A stretch of 64,000 nt of DNA from Lepidodermella squamata. Lineage: Eukaryota; Gastrotricha. The stretch covers positions 1,984,001-2,048,000 of the forward strand of contig JBLDXI010000001.1 of NCBI GenBank assembly GCA_047495785.1. The letters run 5' to 3'. The notes beneath the pieces are model-generated. The model saw only the letters and a program-made list of their open reading frames with translations. It was not told the origin of the DNA and ran no database searches. The position numbers and the translations under genes are program-made. Shown here in pieces: positions 1-12,475 of this stretch (its first letter is position 1; each line of letters starts with the position of its first letter).

Positions 1-2488
1 GCGGATTCGACCACCAAAATCTCCACGTCTTCAAGCTTGCACTCCACTTCGAGTTCGACAGGAGCTTACAGCACGGCAACGCAAAGGATCTCGATTGATA
101 ATTCTACCATTCAAAGCAGGTCCACGGCGACATCAATGCCTATTTCTAGCAGTGTATCGACATCGGCTCGAACAGCAGAAAACAAATCGACTTTCAATCC
201 GATAACCTCGACAGTTACACCATCCAGTCGTTCGACGACTCTTGAATTTGTCTCTATTCAGACTGGTACGATTAATTCCAGTTTGACTTCGGCGTTCTCA
301 GCTTCGGCGACTACCATCAAGACCGTAACCAACCTGACATCAACAACTGCGCTTTCGAGCAATAAGACTACGACCATTTTTCCTTCAACATCACCCACAC
401 CTACTGTTCCATCTGTTACTTTGAAAACCTCGCTTTCTTCTTCGAGCACTGGAACGCCCCGACCTCCTGTAACAGCCACATCAACAAACGCCACGACAGT
501 ACCTGGCCAGCAAAATGTTACTCGCATCTCAACTTCAGGCGGTGTCGTGTCGAGCTTCACCATCACAGCGAATCCGACTAGCCGAGTTTCGTTCACTGGA
601 AAGACTACTGAAGCCGGTTCCCGATCTACTACATCTTCTAGGCAAACCACTTCCAGTGATACTACTCAGTCATCTTTGGCCTCTTCAACTAAAGACTCAC
701 TTTCAGTGTCAACAAGGGCAGGAAATAATGCAACTGACAGCACGAAAACATCATCGACATCAAGTAGCTCGGCGTCGGGATTTTCCAGCGTTACCTCGAT
801 ATCTGGACTTGAATCCACTGCTCCTGCCACTACTACCAATCTGACGCCGATAATTACGTCCGTGGCATCCAACACTACTTTGGCTGTAACCAGAATCACC
901 GCGAGTCTTTCTCCAGCCACGAGTTCTACGACGGTGCGATCAACATCGGTAAACATCGAGCGCACTACAACTTCTAGAGACTCTACAATCATGACTACGA
1001 AGCAAAGGGATATCTCTTCAACAACCGTTAGCTCGACATCTACAACTGTTAGGACATCTCTAACAGCCGATGAGACGTCATCATCACGTGATTCTTCGAA
1101 ATCTACTACTTCCGCGTGGGAGTGGAGAAGTTCAACTCCAACTTCGACAAAAGCTGATTCGACAACTCAAAGCAATGTTTTGTCGACTACTGCTCAGTCG
1201 ACTCCGTACTGGCGGTGTCCAGGCTGGTTCACTCAGCTTATTGAAACTGCCGGACTAGGAAACTCGCCAACAACTCCGCGCTCAACCACTGAGTCGGAAA
1301 TAAATGCTGCGGTGACTCAAATTTCACCAAGAGCAACCTCTCAAATCAGCTCTCCTGCAACCAAGCCATCATTCCCGAGTCAAAACTTCACATCGCCGTC
1401 TTTCACAACCAACTGGATGTTTACGAAGTCTACGAAGAATGTCGATCGGCTTAGTACTAATCAGTTCCCGCCAACGAAGCCCTCGACAAACTACCAATTC
1501 TTTGTATCTCACTCAAAATCTGGTTTCAGCGAAATCATCATTTCGGGGTATACCAGGTCCGAAGACGGTATGGTCGAACTGCTATACTTTATGCTTGGCC
1601 TAATGCTCAATTTTTTCAGATGAATGTGACGGAGAAAGTGATGCGATGCCCTATCAACAGTGTATTCGAACACCCTGTGGTACTCGCCGGGTTTGCAGAC
1701 CCGGATACGTTGCATCTTTAGTCAATCCTAAATTATGCCAACCAAGTAAAAATAACGATCTTGCTAAGAATTATTGGTAATTTATGCTATTTTTAGTCAA
1801 ATTTCTGAGACTTGGCGATCCCTGCTCTAAAATCGCTATCGACCAACAGCTCCCACCTCATACGATTTGTCGGGAGAACAAAGTTATTTGCAACTTATTC
1901 CATTACGAGAAAGACGGCACATGCGTTCCTATCGAACGCGGTCAGTTCGGTGACCAATGCGGTAGGTCGAAGAACCGATGCCTAGATGGCGATGGCCAAC
2001 TGTGGTGCGACGATGTTTCAAAAACGTGTCGCTGCTACGAAGCGCCGTGGTACATCTGGAACAACGCCACGGATTCATGCGTTCGGCCCGAATTCGGCGA
2101 CAAGTGCCAGCAAGATGCAGACTGTGGGATCGGAGGGGACACTGCAACCGGTGGCTACACTTACGGCGGGGCGGCTTGTATCCAGGGCAGATGTGGTTGC
2201 GCGAGCCGTTTCAAAAAAACCGAATATTCCTACTACGACAAGTCGACGAATCAAGTTAGAAGCAAAACAATTTGCGTCCATCGGACTTCGGTTATAGACG
2301 TGAAGGTCGGTGAGGCGTGTACTCTAGATGCTATCTACCGAGCCGATAACCCGCTGGCTGGTACTCGTGTATGCCAGGCCGGGGCGGTTTGTGAAAGATG
2401 CGATTCTCCATCAAGTGAGAGACTGCTAAGACATTTACAGAACCATCAAGGCATTTGTCAGTGTATGAAACCGGGTGGTTGTTCTTGA
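1..2488 (+). CDS. Mucin-like, cysteine-rich secreted protein (gene A, 5' truncated by window edge)
   Basis: The frame is open from base 1, so the gene starts upstream. Proposed exons are 1-1567, 1620-1745 and 1797-2488; both introns are about 50 bases, with GT-AG ends and matching phase 1. The first exon encodes over 500 residues dominated by Ser and Thr with almost no Cys, a mucin-like stretch likely to be O-glycosylated. The other exons encode a cysteine-rich tail: a short Cys box (DECDGE), a block with the pattern GDQC-RC-WC-CRC, an EB-like block around EFGDKCQQDADC and YTYGG, and a closing block with ACTLDAIY and VCERC. The same order ends gene B (2974-6144), so the two are paralogs. It probably acts in the extracellular matrix, cuticle or mucus, but the molecular function is unknown. 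An AATAAA lies at 2549. I am confident about coding and family membership, less about exact junctions. Confidence 0.8.
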
Positions 2489-2973
2489 TAATTACCGTCT
2501 ATATTTTTCTGTGAAATCTCCCATGAAATCAGTCCTTCTTTTTTGTAAAATAAAATGATCTGCTTTAATTCGGATTTTATCACTCAAGAACGCTAATCGA
2601 TCTCCACTTGACATTTGTCGCGGCGATTGATCGATTGGGCTCAACAACATAAGATGTTTATTTTGACTCATTCAAACAGCCGAATAATTTTGTCAACAAA
2701 TAACCGAGAAATCGGAAATATCGGTAGTAGCAGTGTAGGTCGCATCAACAGATTTGTTGTGTATTATAATTCTGTTTACAAATGCCCCGAGTATAAACAA
2801 AAATCAGCGCGGAAATGAGGAGGAAGTAATTGAAGCGCGCCACGCGGCAGTTATATTTACCTCGAATTTTATTTATTATTTGCTGCTCATATTAGGTATA
2901 TTTTTATTGACTTTTCCGCGTTCATTATTTATCAGTAATTTAAACGCAGTAATTTATAGAAATTTCAACGCTA
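2489..2973. other. Spacer between cysteine-rich genes A and B
   Basis: This AT-rich spacer holds the gene A polyadenylation signal (AATAAA, 2549-2554) and presumably the promoter of gene B. I see no convincing gene in it; the short open frames have no recognisable composition or splice support. Confidence 0.6.
2549..2554 (+). promoter_or_regulatory. Polyadenylation signal of gene A
   Basis: A canonical AATAAA hexamer lies about 60 bases after the gene A stop codon. Confidence 0.55.
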
Positions 2974-5900
2974 ATGATGCACATTTTTTATTGCTATGTT
3001 GTGATGTTCGCGATTTTTCGCGTTAATGAGGCCACCACGGTTCAAATGGATTTCCGCCGGCCTTGTGACCTAGTTTGCGACAATTTTCGCACTCCGATAC
3101 CCACCTGCGACGCAACGTGCCGGCCTAACGCGACAAACGAAATCTACCCGGCTCATTCGCGATGTCAAAGGAAATCATCGTCGAGCAATTTCGAAGTTTC
3201 CTGCGACAAATGTTATGAATCACGAGGTAGGAGATGCTCGCGGTCTGTTCTCGGCGAGAAAACGCGCGGCGATCGGTGCAGCAATGACTGTCAATGCGAC
3301 GCAGATCGCGGTCTCACCTGTCAACACGTTTGCAGCTGTCCGAGCTCGAGTTATCGTTTCGATGAAACCGGCGCTTGTGTTAAACGCGAATACGGCGATT
3401 CTTGCCAGCGCGACGATGATTGCAAGGTCTACGGCGGTTCTTCTGAGGGTTTCACCTACAGCGGCGGCGCGTGCGTTAATGAGCGGTGTGTTTGCGATGA
3501 AGCGAATGGCTACATGCGGACCCAGGCTAGCTTTTTGAATGCGACCAGTGGCGAAGTTTTCACGAAGAACATTTGCGTCACTGATGAGGCGACAGTCGAT
3601 GTTGAACTCGGTAAGGTTTGCTCTTTGGAACCGATCGGAGATAGTGACGACCCAGGAATTCGAGTGTGTGCTGCTGGGTCGGTCTGCTTCTCATGTCCTG
3701 AGGAGGAAATTACTTCAGCTACTGCTAATGAGGGAAAATGCCGTGAGTTGGAGATGTAGAATCTCTAAAAATTTCCAAAGTTGTGCTTTTAGGTGAGCTG
3801 ACCCGGCCTATCGTGACAATAAGAAATCAAAGTTAGATTTGAGGATACATAATTTTTAAGAATTTGTTCATCAATTTTTCTTAATTTAGAGTGCTCACAA
3901 GACGACCTTGAGAGAACTTCAAATCAAGACAGGTTCTACAGCAAAGTTGGTCGACGTGAGTCTTTCCAGTAATAAAAATTCTCGAAGTTGAATTACGATT
4001 CTCTAGTTTGTTTCCGAGACGATGATTGCGGTCGAAATGAAATATGCGAGCTTTCGCCTGTGAAACCAGTAATAATTGATGATGCTGAAGTTTAATGCGG
4101 TAAATTCATCTTTTAATAGGTTTGTTTTTCGGGATTCTGCTCATGCCTGCCCTGTCACGCAGTCGGGGGTGATAATTCTACCTGCGTCCCGAGTAATTTT
4201 CTGGGATTTTCCGAAAAGTGTTTATTTAAACATTATTTTCCAGCTATAAAAATGACGTTTGGTCAGAGATGTAGCGGAGCTCCCAACGAAATACTACCTG
4301 AAAATGCTGCGTGCTTTGCAAGAACCGTCGTTTGCCCGACTCCTCTTAAGGTGGTTTCCTATATTTTTCAACTTTTCACCCTCAATTTTTCTCCCATCTC
4401 TTAGTTCAACGGAGAAATGTGCGTGAGGGCCCAGATTGGAAAAATGGGTTTCGGTGAGACGTGCTCTGATTCTTCAGTTTGCTCCGGCGAGTTAATTTGC
4501 TCGAATAACATTGCCGATGCAGCGGTACAAAACTTCGGCGTTTGCGAATGCAATGCGAAGTTGAATGAAACCTGGAACGAAACTGACTCTCGGTGTAAAC
4601 CTCGCAACAATTCATTACGCAAACCTGTTTGCGAAGGTGAACTTAATATCACATGAAAATTCGTTTTTAAATTCCTGATTTGTTTAGAGGTGCAAGAGTG
4701 TGTAGACCTTCAGGAGAAGGACACGAACGAAATGTCGCTAGAAAATTGCAAGGCAAAATCCTCATTTACGACTTCAACTGTTTCAACCTCCAGAATCGAC
4801 ACGACCTCAAGAAGCCAAGGAATCACTACAAATTCGACGACTGGAACTGCTACTGAACCGGCCACAGTGATAACAACAACAAGCTCGACCGTTCTTACAA
4901 CTAATTTTGTTAATTGGCCTGTAGCTACAACGCCTACAGATGAAACTTTAACAACGCCGACCACGACATCAACTCCGAAAAGCACTAGTCCTCCTATTGA
5001 GATAACACGAGGTCAAACAACAGCACTTACATCAACTCTTATCGTCCGTGAATCGACCACTACGACTCCGCAATGGACTAAAGGGACTACAACTAGAATG
5101 CCGGAAATTTATCCGAACATTACTCCCCTTGACCCGTCACTCCGCATATGCTCGCCTAACGCTGAATCTAGGCTCAATTCATGTAAGTCGAATCTTGATT
5201 CAGCATTCAGCTTTTCGCACCTTTAAATCGCTATTTCAATCGAAAATGATTAAATGAGCTAAATAATAAGGAATTGAATATTTATAGATTGCTACAAAGA
5301 CAGCGATTGTGGAAACTGTGAAGCATGCGCTTTCTCAAGCGGCCGTCCCATTTGCCCGATCGGGGTTTGCAAATGTCGCCAGGGCTTCGGTAAGAGCAAA
5401 GACGGTCGATGCGAACCTCTTCGATTCCCACAACTCGGCGAGCCTTGCAGCGGGGATCATGCCGATAATGAAATTCTACCCCTCTACTCTGTTTGCCTCC
5501 GAGGTCGAGTCCAATGCAACTTATTTACCCAGCGAATTGGTCAAACATGCTGGCGACGGTCCATACCAGGTGTCTACGGCTCCCGGTGTATTAACAGCCT
5601 CGATTGTTTGGGCGGGAATAATCTACTGTGGTGCGATCGCGACCTTCAACGATGCGTTTGCTACGACCCATCTCACAAACTCAATGAACGAACTGGGAAA
5701 TGCGAAACTCGGGAGCTGGGTGACTCATGCTCGCGGCCTAAAGATTGCAAAATTTTTGGAAGTATCGAGACCGGCGGGTATACGTACGGCGGCGGGCGGT
5801 GTAATGTTGACTACAAACGGTGCGAGTGCAATTTCAATTTCATCCAGGCAAATTTCAACTACGCCCATCCTAAAACTGGAGAAATCAAATCGAAGCGCAT

Positions 5901-6144
5901 TTGTGTTCACTTTTCCTCACTCCTCGACGTAAAGCACGGCGACCTTTGCACGTAAGAGAATTTTGTTTAAAGGAATTTGATTATTTACAGTATTTTTCGA
6001 AGGTTGGATCCAATTTTCTATGGAAATAGTCCGCTGGGAAGGGTGCGCATTTGCGGACCAGGCTTGCTGTGTTCAAAATGCCCGGGCGATTTCAATTTGC
6101 ATGCTAACATGACAGCCTACGATGGCATCTGCCGTTTGCCATGA
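2974..6144 (+). CDS. Secreted cysteine-rich protein with central mucin-like segment (gene B)
   Basis: A phase-consistent model has nine exons: 2974-3742, 3890-3955, 4007-4068, 4120-4192, 4244-4350, 4405-4636, 4688-5182, 5288-5951 and 6003-6144, giving about 869 residues. The start MMHIFYCYVVMFAIF looks like a signal peptide. Then come a Cys box ending SCDKCYE, an EB-like block (REYGDSCQRDDDC), a block ending VCFSCPEE, a CGRNEICE box, a block with CSGAPNEILP, and a Thr/Ser-rich mucin segment of roughly 120 residues. The C-terminal repeat contains RELGDSC, GGYTYGGGRC and ICGPGLLCSKC. The C-terminal half mirrors gene A. All introns are roughly 50-150 bases with GT-AG ends. The protein is probably secreted and glycosylated; its function is unknown. 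The modules recall EB-type cysteine domains of invertebrates, but I would not assign a named family. The alternative stop at 3757-3759 is read as intronic, because a strong GTGAGT donor precedes it. Confidence 0.82.
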
Positions 6145-6544
6145 ATTGATGTTATACCATACTCATTTCTAGTCGTCTAACGATTGACTCTTCATTGAGT
6201 TTAAACTGAGATACCGAATAAAATATGAGTGTTTAAATCATCGTCGTTACCAATCGAGTTCATGTGTTTTCCCCAGCACGAAAAACACATTATGAAGCTG
6301 GAGTCTAATCAGACAGTATGAATGTGAAACTCACTTTATGCTGACGGTCCGTCAACAAAAGCTTATCATCTTAATAAGCAGCCGGTTAAGGTTGATAGTA
6401 ATTTGTATATCTCTCATCAGCTCATTAACGTGCCGGCCTGGCTGGGTAGTCAAGAGTCACGAGTTGAATGGTCATCTATAATCAAGGTGCTTTACCAACT
6501 CGAGTGAGTTATATTCTAGAAATTTTTTGAATATACCCAGTGTA
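6145..6544. other. Spacer between genes B and C
   Basis: The spacer contains AATAAA at 6217-6222, likely the gene B polyadenylation signal, and presumably the gene C promoter. No gene or repeat is visible. Confidence 0.6.
6217..6222 (+). promoter_or_regulatory. Polyadenylation signal of gene B
   Basis: A canonical AATAAA lies about 70 bases after the gene B stop codon. Confidence 0.55.
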
Positions 6545-9437
6545 ATGCCTTACTTTTTGGATATTCACATATTCGTAATTTTTGGCATTTTACTCTTGAG
6601 CCACCAAGCCTGGGCTGCTAATCGTGTTGGCAAAGGTTTGAACTTAAACGCTGAAAATAAAACCTTGATTGCCTAAAAAATGAAATTTGATAGCCTGCAA
6701 GGACGACACTGAATGTGCCCTCAACGAAGTTTGCACGATCCAAAGCAATCTGGGATGCACCTTAGGAACTTGCCAGTGCAAATCCTGCCATGGCGTAGCT
6801 TTCCCAGGAGAACCTTGCTCGCCAGGTAAATCTACCAGAAAAACCAAATGTATCGTAAATAAGAAAATGTTTCAGTTAAACTAAAGAAACCCTGTGATCC
6901 AAAATGTTCGCAACGGCAATGTGACAATACGTGTAATTCCAACTCACCAGGCGAAGTCTACCCGACAAATGCCTTCTGTAAGAACAGCTTTTGGCCTGGC
7001 TACAACACAGTCATTTGCAACAAATGCTTCAGCGTTTGTCCTCCTCAATAATTCAAATATTATTTGCTAAACTTTGGATTCATAGTTTGTAGATGGACTT
7101 TGTGTTCGAGAGCCTAAGGTTCCTGTCTCCCGTGGCGCAAACTGCACGGCAGATTGCGACTGTGGCGATTCAACTAGCTGCCTTGGAACTTGCCAATGCC
7201 CACCTGGGACCTCCTGGGACAGTTTAGCCTTGAAATGCAGGCAAGCAGTCTACGGCGAATCTTGCTCGTCAAATTTCGACTGCCGCCATCCCGACTTCGA
7301 TTTCAGCGGCATCTGCCTGGATGGCAAATGCGCGTGTGACAACGAAACTTCTCAACCTGGTAAAATTCGCAACTTTATTCAATCTGCCGAAACTGGGGAA
7401 TGGGAACTTGTTGAGTCAACGATCTGCATCGACAGCTCAGCGAAAATCAACGCAGCCGGTTTCAATAAAACATGCTCCTCGAATTTACGTTTCTCCCCAT
7501 CTCTCGATTCTAACTCGTCTTTCGTGCTGGACCTGTGCTCAGGGGATGATACAGTTTGCTTTCAATGCCCTGCTCCAGCAAATCACAGCAATACCGAACT
7601 GCCGAGTTGCCGAAAATTCAAGAAACCGCCTCTGAACTTCACGAATACATGCTTCAATCTAACAGATGAGGACGCGGCGAAAACTAAGCTGGATGGCCTT
7701 TGCCGAAGTGACGCCGACTGCGGCGTTAACGAAATGTGCGAGTTCAGCCCCGTAGAGCCGGCTTGTGAGTATGGCCAATGCTTCTGTTCACCGTGTTCTA
7801 GCGCAATTAGAGTTGGAAATTACACCGCCTGTTCGCCTAACAAGTTACTTACGCTCGGAGAGAAATGTTCTTCCTTAGCAAATGAGCTCTATCAGCCGAA
7901 TGCTTACTGCGCCGACTCGGATAATGGCGGCATTGTTTCATGCCGCCAGACCTATATTCAACAAGGCGCTGAAAAAGAATGCGTCCCTAGCACCCCTGGA
8001 GCGTCTCTTGGGTCCTTCTGTAAGTTATACTCTGACGATTGCACGTCCAACCTGGAGTGCTCTGGCCAAACAACCTGCCAATGCGAGGGAACAAATTCCT
8101 ATTGGGATGACAAGGTTAAGAAATGCCGGCAGAGAACCGTGGGCGAATCTTGTGTAGTCGACGAAGACTGTAGCGATGCAACCGCTCCGACAAAAGGTTA
8201 CATGTGCCTTAATGGTGTCTGTGCCTGCGATTCTCGCTTCTTGGAGGGACAAGTCAACTGTACTCTCAACTCGACTGATACGAGCCAATGTCTTAAATGC
8301 CCTGAGGACACGGAAACATCGCCTTGCAGAACTACTGCAGGAATAGCTGACTCGGTTAATTCTAATTCAACGGATCGGTGCTTCCCGGAGGAGAAGGAAA
8401 TTTCACGCACATGCGCAGCGCCGGTAAATTGAGCTAATTGCCTCAACAATTACAATTCAACAATTCTCATTCTGTCAATTTTCTAGAGTCGTATGACTAT
8501 TGGGCGGTCTTGTTTCGAAGATCGTGAGTGTGGGCGGAATGAAGAATGCGTTGACCAAGGTTTCAGCCCTGCCTGTACCTCACGCCAGTGCAGATGCAAA
8601 CCTTGCTTTGAGCGAGGCGCAAATGGAACTTGCGAGCCTTTCGTCCACCTCAAATACGGCAGCACGTGCTCAAAAGCCGAAAATGAGCTATACGAGCCGA
8701 GCCTAGCCTGTGACGGCAAGAAAGTCGGATGTGCTGAGTGTTACAAGGAAGTTAACGGATCTTGTTCTTGGCCTTCGCCTGGCCAACCAGGTGATCTGTG
8801 CCAGGAAGACTGCGAGTGCATAACTCGTCGGTGCATCAACTACCAAATGTGGTTCATGGACAGTTCGCTTAAAATTGACGACGAGACCCAGCAAGTTAAG
8901 ATGTGCTCCTGTGCCCATCGGTTCGAAATCTGGGATGAAGCAACTCAGCAATGCGTCTTGCGAGAGTTCGGCGATGCTTGTGAGAATGACTTGGACTGCA
9001 AAGCTGACGGCCGAAGTGGGCAGGGATACACACGGTTAGTCGGGGCCGCCTGTGTTAACGGGACATGCGGGTGTTCTGAAGGCTTCATGCCCACAGTCGC
9101 AACATTTTTGAAGTACGCAAAGCACGACGTAGATCACGTTATCCCAGAAAATGGCGGCAACTCAACCTACCATCAACCCATACCTACTCTGGTAGATAAG
9201 ACTATATGTGTTCACAAGTCTGCCCAACCGTTTGTGAATGCTCCGATCGGAACTGCTTGTTTGCTTGATCCAATTTTCAATGCGGGAGATGCTGCTAATT
9301 TGGCAATGGGTGTTTGCGCCCAATCAACGGTTTGTGTCAAGTGCCCAATGGATTTCGGCACGTGTCGCAATGTCAACACTACTATGCTAGCTTCAAGACT
9401 TTCCAAGGACGGTTGTAGCGTTACATCAATTATCTAA
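6545..9437 (+). CDS. Secreted cysteine-rich multi-module protein (gene C)
   Basis: Five proposed exons, 6545-6635, 6694-6825, 6876-7033, 7086-8423 and 8487-9437, join in phase to about 889 residues. The N-terminus (MPYFLDIHIFVIFGILLLSHQAWA) is a good signal peptide. Three boxes with the core C-[AG]-x-N-E-x-C (CALNEVC, CGVNEMC, CGRNEEC) each end in C-x-C-x2-C. They alternate with blocks carrying NELYQP or NELYEP, a dense C-D-C block (TADCDCGD, EDCECI), an EB-like block (YGESCSSNFDC, VGESCVVDEDC, FGDACENDLDC) and a closing block (VCFQCP, CLKCPE, VCVKCP). The unit is thus repeated nearly three times. Unlike genes A and B it has no mucin segment. Several N-x-S/T sites fit an extracellular glycoprotein. 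AATAAA follows at 9488. The role is unknown. Confidence 0.85.
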
Positions 9438-9746
9438 TGAAGCCTTTTTAGACTCATGCGATTGGCGAACGATAAAGACGTACTGAAAATAAACAATTTT
9501 CTTTCATCTGTAACTTCGTGTTCTGGAAGTTTCCCCAGAAAAGGGTTTGCTCCTTCATTTGAAGATAAGTTTGAGTTAGGACGGTATCAATGCCAATCTC
9601 AAACACTTTAAATTAACGTGAAGTCAGGTTTTTTTTCGAGAACCATGTCAAAAGCTAGATGAGTTTGCACCGAGAGGTTCTGCATCTGTGATAGACACAT
9701 TCAGAAAGCAAAACAGATTGTTACAAAAAACAACCTAATTTACGTC
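9438..9746. other. Spacer between genes C and D
   Basis: It holds AATAAA at 9488-9493 for gene C. Nothing else is recognisable. Confidence 0.6.
9488..9493 (+). promoter_or_regulatory. Polyadenylation signal of gene C
   Basis: A canonical AATAAA lies about 50 bases after the gene C stop codon. Confidence 0.55.
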
Positions 9747-12441
9747 ATGAGAATTATTCTTTTCTTGCTGTTCGGAACCACTGTAGTTTCTGGCCAAACG
9801 AATAAGAGTATGCCTTGTCATCAGCGAACCTTGCTGCCTTATTCCTTTAATTCGTATTATAGTTTGTGCCAATGATGGCGAATGTGGGGCGAATGAAGTC
9901 TGCATCATTTCGAAGTTAGCTAACGGTCAACAATGTCAGAAGGGGGTCTGCGAGTGCAAGGCATGTTTTGGCCGAGTAAATAACTCGGCAAGCTGTACGC
10001 CAGGTTTGCTATCCACCCAAATGTAAAATATTAGACAAACCATTGAATTGTTCCTCCAGTCACATTGGTTAAGCCATGTGATTATGGCTGTTCGCCCAAT
10101 GAATGCAACTCAACATGCATTCGATCTAACGGAACTCAGATCTATCCGCCAGATTCACGATGTGTTAGCGATAACGGATGGCCCAGCGTCATTTGCTCCG
10201 ATTGCCATTTTGTATATTTCATCGCCATAGCATTTGTATTTTCTATTAATGCTATTTTTAGCCGTTCAAAGGACAATGCTTAAACAAAGATTTTGGAATA
10301 AATCCATTGCCTAGGGGAGCGAATTGCTCTGCCAATCGCTGCGCATGTGGATCTACCTTAACCTGCGCCGGCACATGTTCCTGCCCGTTAGGAAAATTCT
10401 GGAATGCATCAGCGAATAGGTGTTCAACTCGCAGGCTTGGAGATAGCTGCACTAGAGATGAAGACTGCTTCGCCGGGTCTGATCTGGAATGCATCAATGG
10501 GAAATGCGCTTGTGGTGATGACTCAAAGCTGCTCCAAACAAATTACATCGACCCTATCAGCATGCGAGTCGTGAATGTCTCCAAGTGCTTACCAAGCTCT
10601 TTACCCACTGATTTAAAGTCAGGCGATATTTGTGCTCGGTTTACGGCAACTGAGTCTGAAAACGTCGGAATTTGCGGGCAAGGTTTGATATGTCATGTTT
10701 GCCCGAATGACACAGCTACGTCTTCATGTCGGCGTATGAGCGCCTCATCGTTACTACCAGCTGATTGCTCCAAGCCGCAGCCGAATTCTGCCGTAAATGG
10801 TACCAGAAAGTCAGGTCAGCTATGCAGGGCAGACACAGAGTGCGGGACTAATGAGTATTGCTACTATGAGAACGTGCAGCCAAGATGTGTATCTGGTACG
10901 TGCAGATGCAAACCGTGCCATGATTTCCCTAGTTCCGACAGCTTTTGCCAGCCTTTCGTGAATTTACCGTTAGATTCAAGCTGCAGTGGAAAAGGTAGTT
11001 GAAGCTTCTTCAGTCAATGTAACCGGGTTATTTATGATATTCTATTTAGGTGAAAAATATCCCACAGGAGCATTCTGCGACCTTGAATCTGGAAACGTTG
11101 TGAAATGCTTGCCAGGACTGTTCAAAGGCCTCGATAAGACATGTCAACGCCAGATTGCGAGTGACAGAGTGCCCTATGGCGGGAAATGTAAGGCTGATCG
11201 CGACTGCGAGTCAGGACTCGATTGTGACATTTCAAACCCAACTTGTGACTGCTACGGCGACAGTGCGCTTTGGGACCCGACTACGTCAGTGTGTCGCCCT
11301 GGCAAACCGGAATCTTCGTGTTTTCGTTGTCCAGAGGATCAAGCGAACGCTGTGTGTAGGACGAAAGCTGTTGATGCGGTTATGAAAAAACCAACCTACG
11401 ATCAATGCTTCACTTCTGCTGAAAAGCAGGGTGCGACTTGCGCAGCTACCCAAAGCGTTAGTATGAAACTCCGCAATGTTGCTCACTATTCTTGGGTTGC
11501 TTTTAGATACCGTTCAATGCTTGCACAACGGATTCGGATTGCGGTGCAAACGAGCTATGTTCCTCAAATCCACCATGCTCTTCGAAAACTTGCAAATGCA
11601 AGCCTTGCTACAGCAAAGATCTGTCTGGTGCTTGCTCGTCGGGTTAGCTAAGCTATTTTTATTCACAATGCATAGAATTAATCGAGATTTTCTTGCAGTC
11701 AAAAAGCTGAAGGTAGGGGATAACTGCACTAATTCACCGAATGAATTGCTAGACCCCTCCATGACATGCTTTGGGAGTCGAGTTATATGCAGGAATTGTT
11801 ACAAGGTTTATTCTTGTGGTCGCATTAATTGTTTTAATATAACCCCCTTTCCTCAGGCTGACAGTAATGGTGGATGCAAATGGACTGCTAACTTAAGAAA
11901 ACCTGACGAGTCCTGCTCCAGTGACTGCGATTGCGGGTCGAACCTTCAGTGCGATTCGAAAACTTCTAAATGCAAATGCCCCAGTCCATACAACATCTGG
12001 CGCGACAGAAAGGGGGCTTGTTTTGTGAGGAGTTTTGGTGATTCCTGTCGATCGGACGCAGACTGCCAACTGGGTGGTCGAATTGGGAAAGGCTATACCT
12101 CCAGCAAAGGAGGACGCTGCTTGTCTTCGGCCTGCGGCTGCGCAAATGGCTACACACCGGTTGATGCTGGTGTCTTTTATGGTGGAGTCTTTGAAGTGCG
12201 TAAAATCTGCGTGATATCCAAAGCGGCGAATCGTTTGAATGCAACTGAAGGAAGCGAGTGCATTCTCGATCCTATTGCTCTCGCCGACAATGAAGCAGCT
12301 ATTTCGCGTGGCATTTGTGCTACAAATTTGGCTTGTGTAAAATGTTACAATGAGGGAAACGTCTTCGATTTTTCACAGCCGATAGGAAAATGTACGAAGG
12401 TTACTCCTGTTCAGTCTGAATATGCAGGTTGCTTTTCATAA
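9747..12441 (+). CDS. Secreted cysteine-rich multi-module protein (gene D)
   Basis: Eight proposed exons, 9747-9807, 9863-10003, 10060-10211, 10262-10994, 11050-11456, 11507-11642, 11699-11805 and 11857-12441, join in phase to about 773 residues. A short signal peptide (MRIILFLLFGTTVVSG) is followed by the same modules as gene C: boxes with CGANEVC, CGTNEYC and CGANELC, each ending C-x-C-x2-C; a block with IYPPDSRC or NELLDPS; the C-D-C block (CSSDCDCG); EB-like blocks (LGDSCTRDEDC, FGDSCRSDADC); and closing blocks (ICHVCPND, ACVKCYNE). It is the closest neighbour of gene C in architecture and arose with it by tandem duplication. No mucin segment is present. It is probably an extracellular glycoprotein of unknown function. 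A polyadenylation signal lies at 12470. Confidence 0.85.
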
Positions 12442-12469
12442 ATCAAGTGACGGTGAGCAAGTAAATGGA

Positions 12470-12475
12470 AATAAA
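12470..12475 (+). promoter_or_regulatory. Polyadenylation signal of gene D
   Basis: A canonical AATAAA lies about 30 bases after the gene D stop codon. Confidence 0.55.

Noticed and set aside
258-992. Minus-strand Val-rich open frames opposite the gene A mucin exon
   Set aside because: They are the mirror image of Ser/Thr codons: antisense of ACN/TCN codons reads as Val and Glu/Asp without stops. The same explains minus-strand 4710-4985 and plus-strand 48382-48759 and 48862-49185.
3743-3796. Gene B ending at the stop near 3759 as a short separate gene
   Set aside because: A strong GTGAGT donor precedes the stop, and eight further phase-matched exons continue the same cysteine modules, so a single long gene explains the data better.
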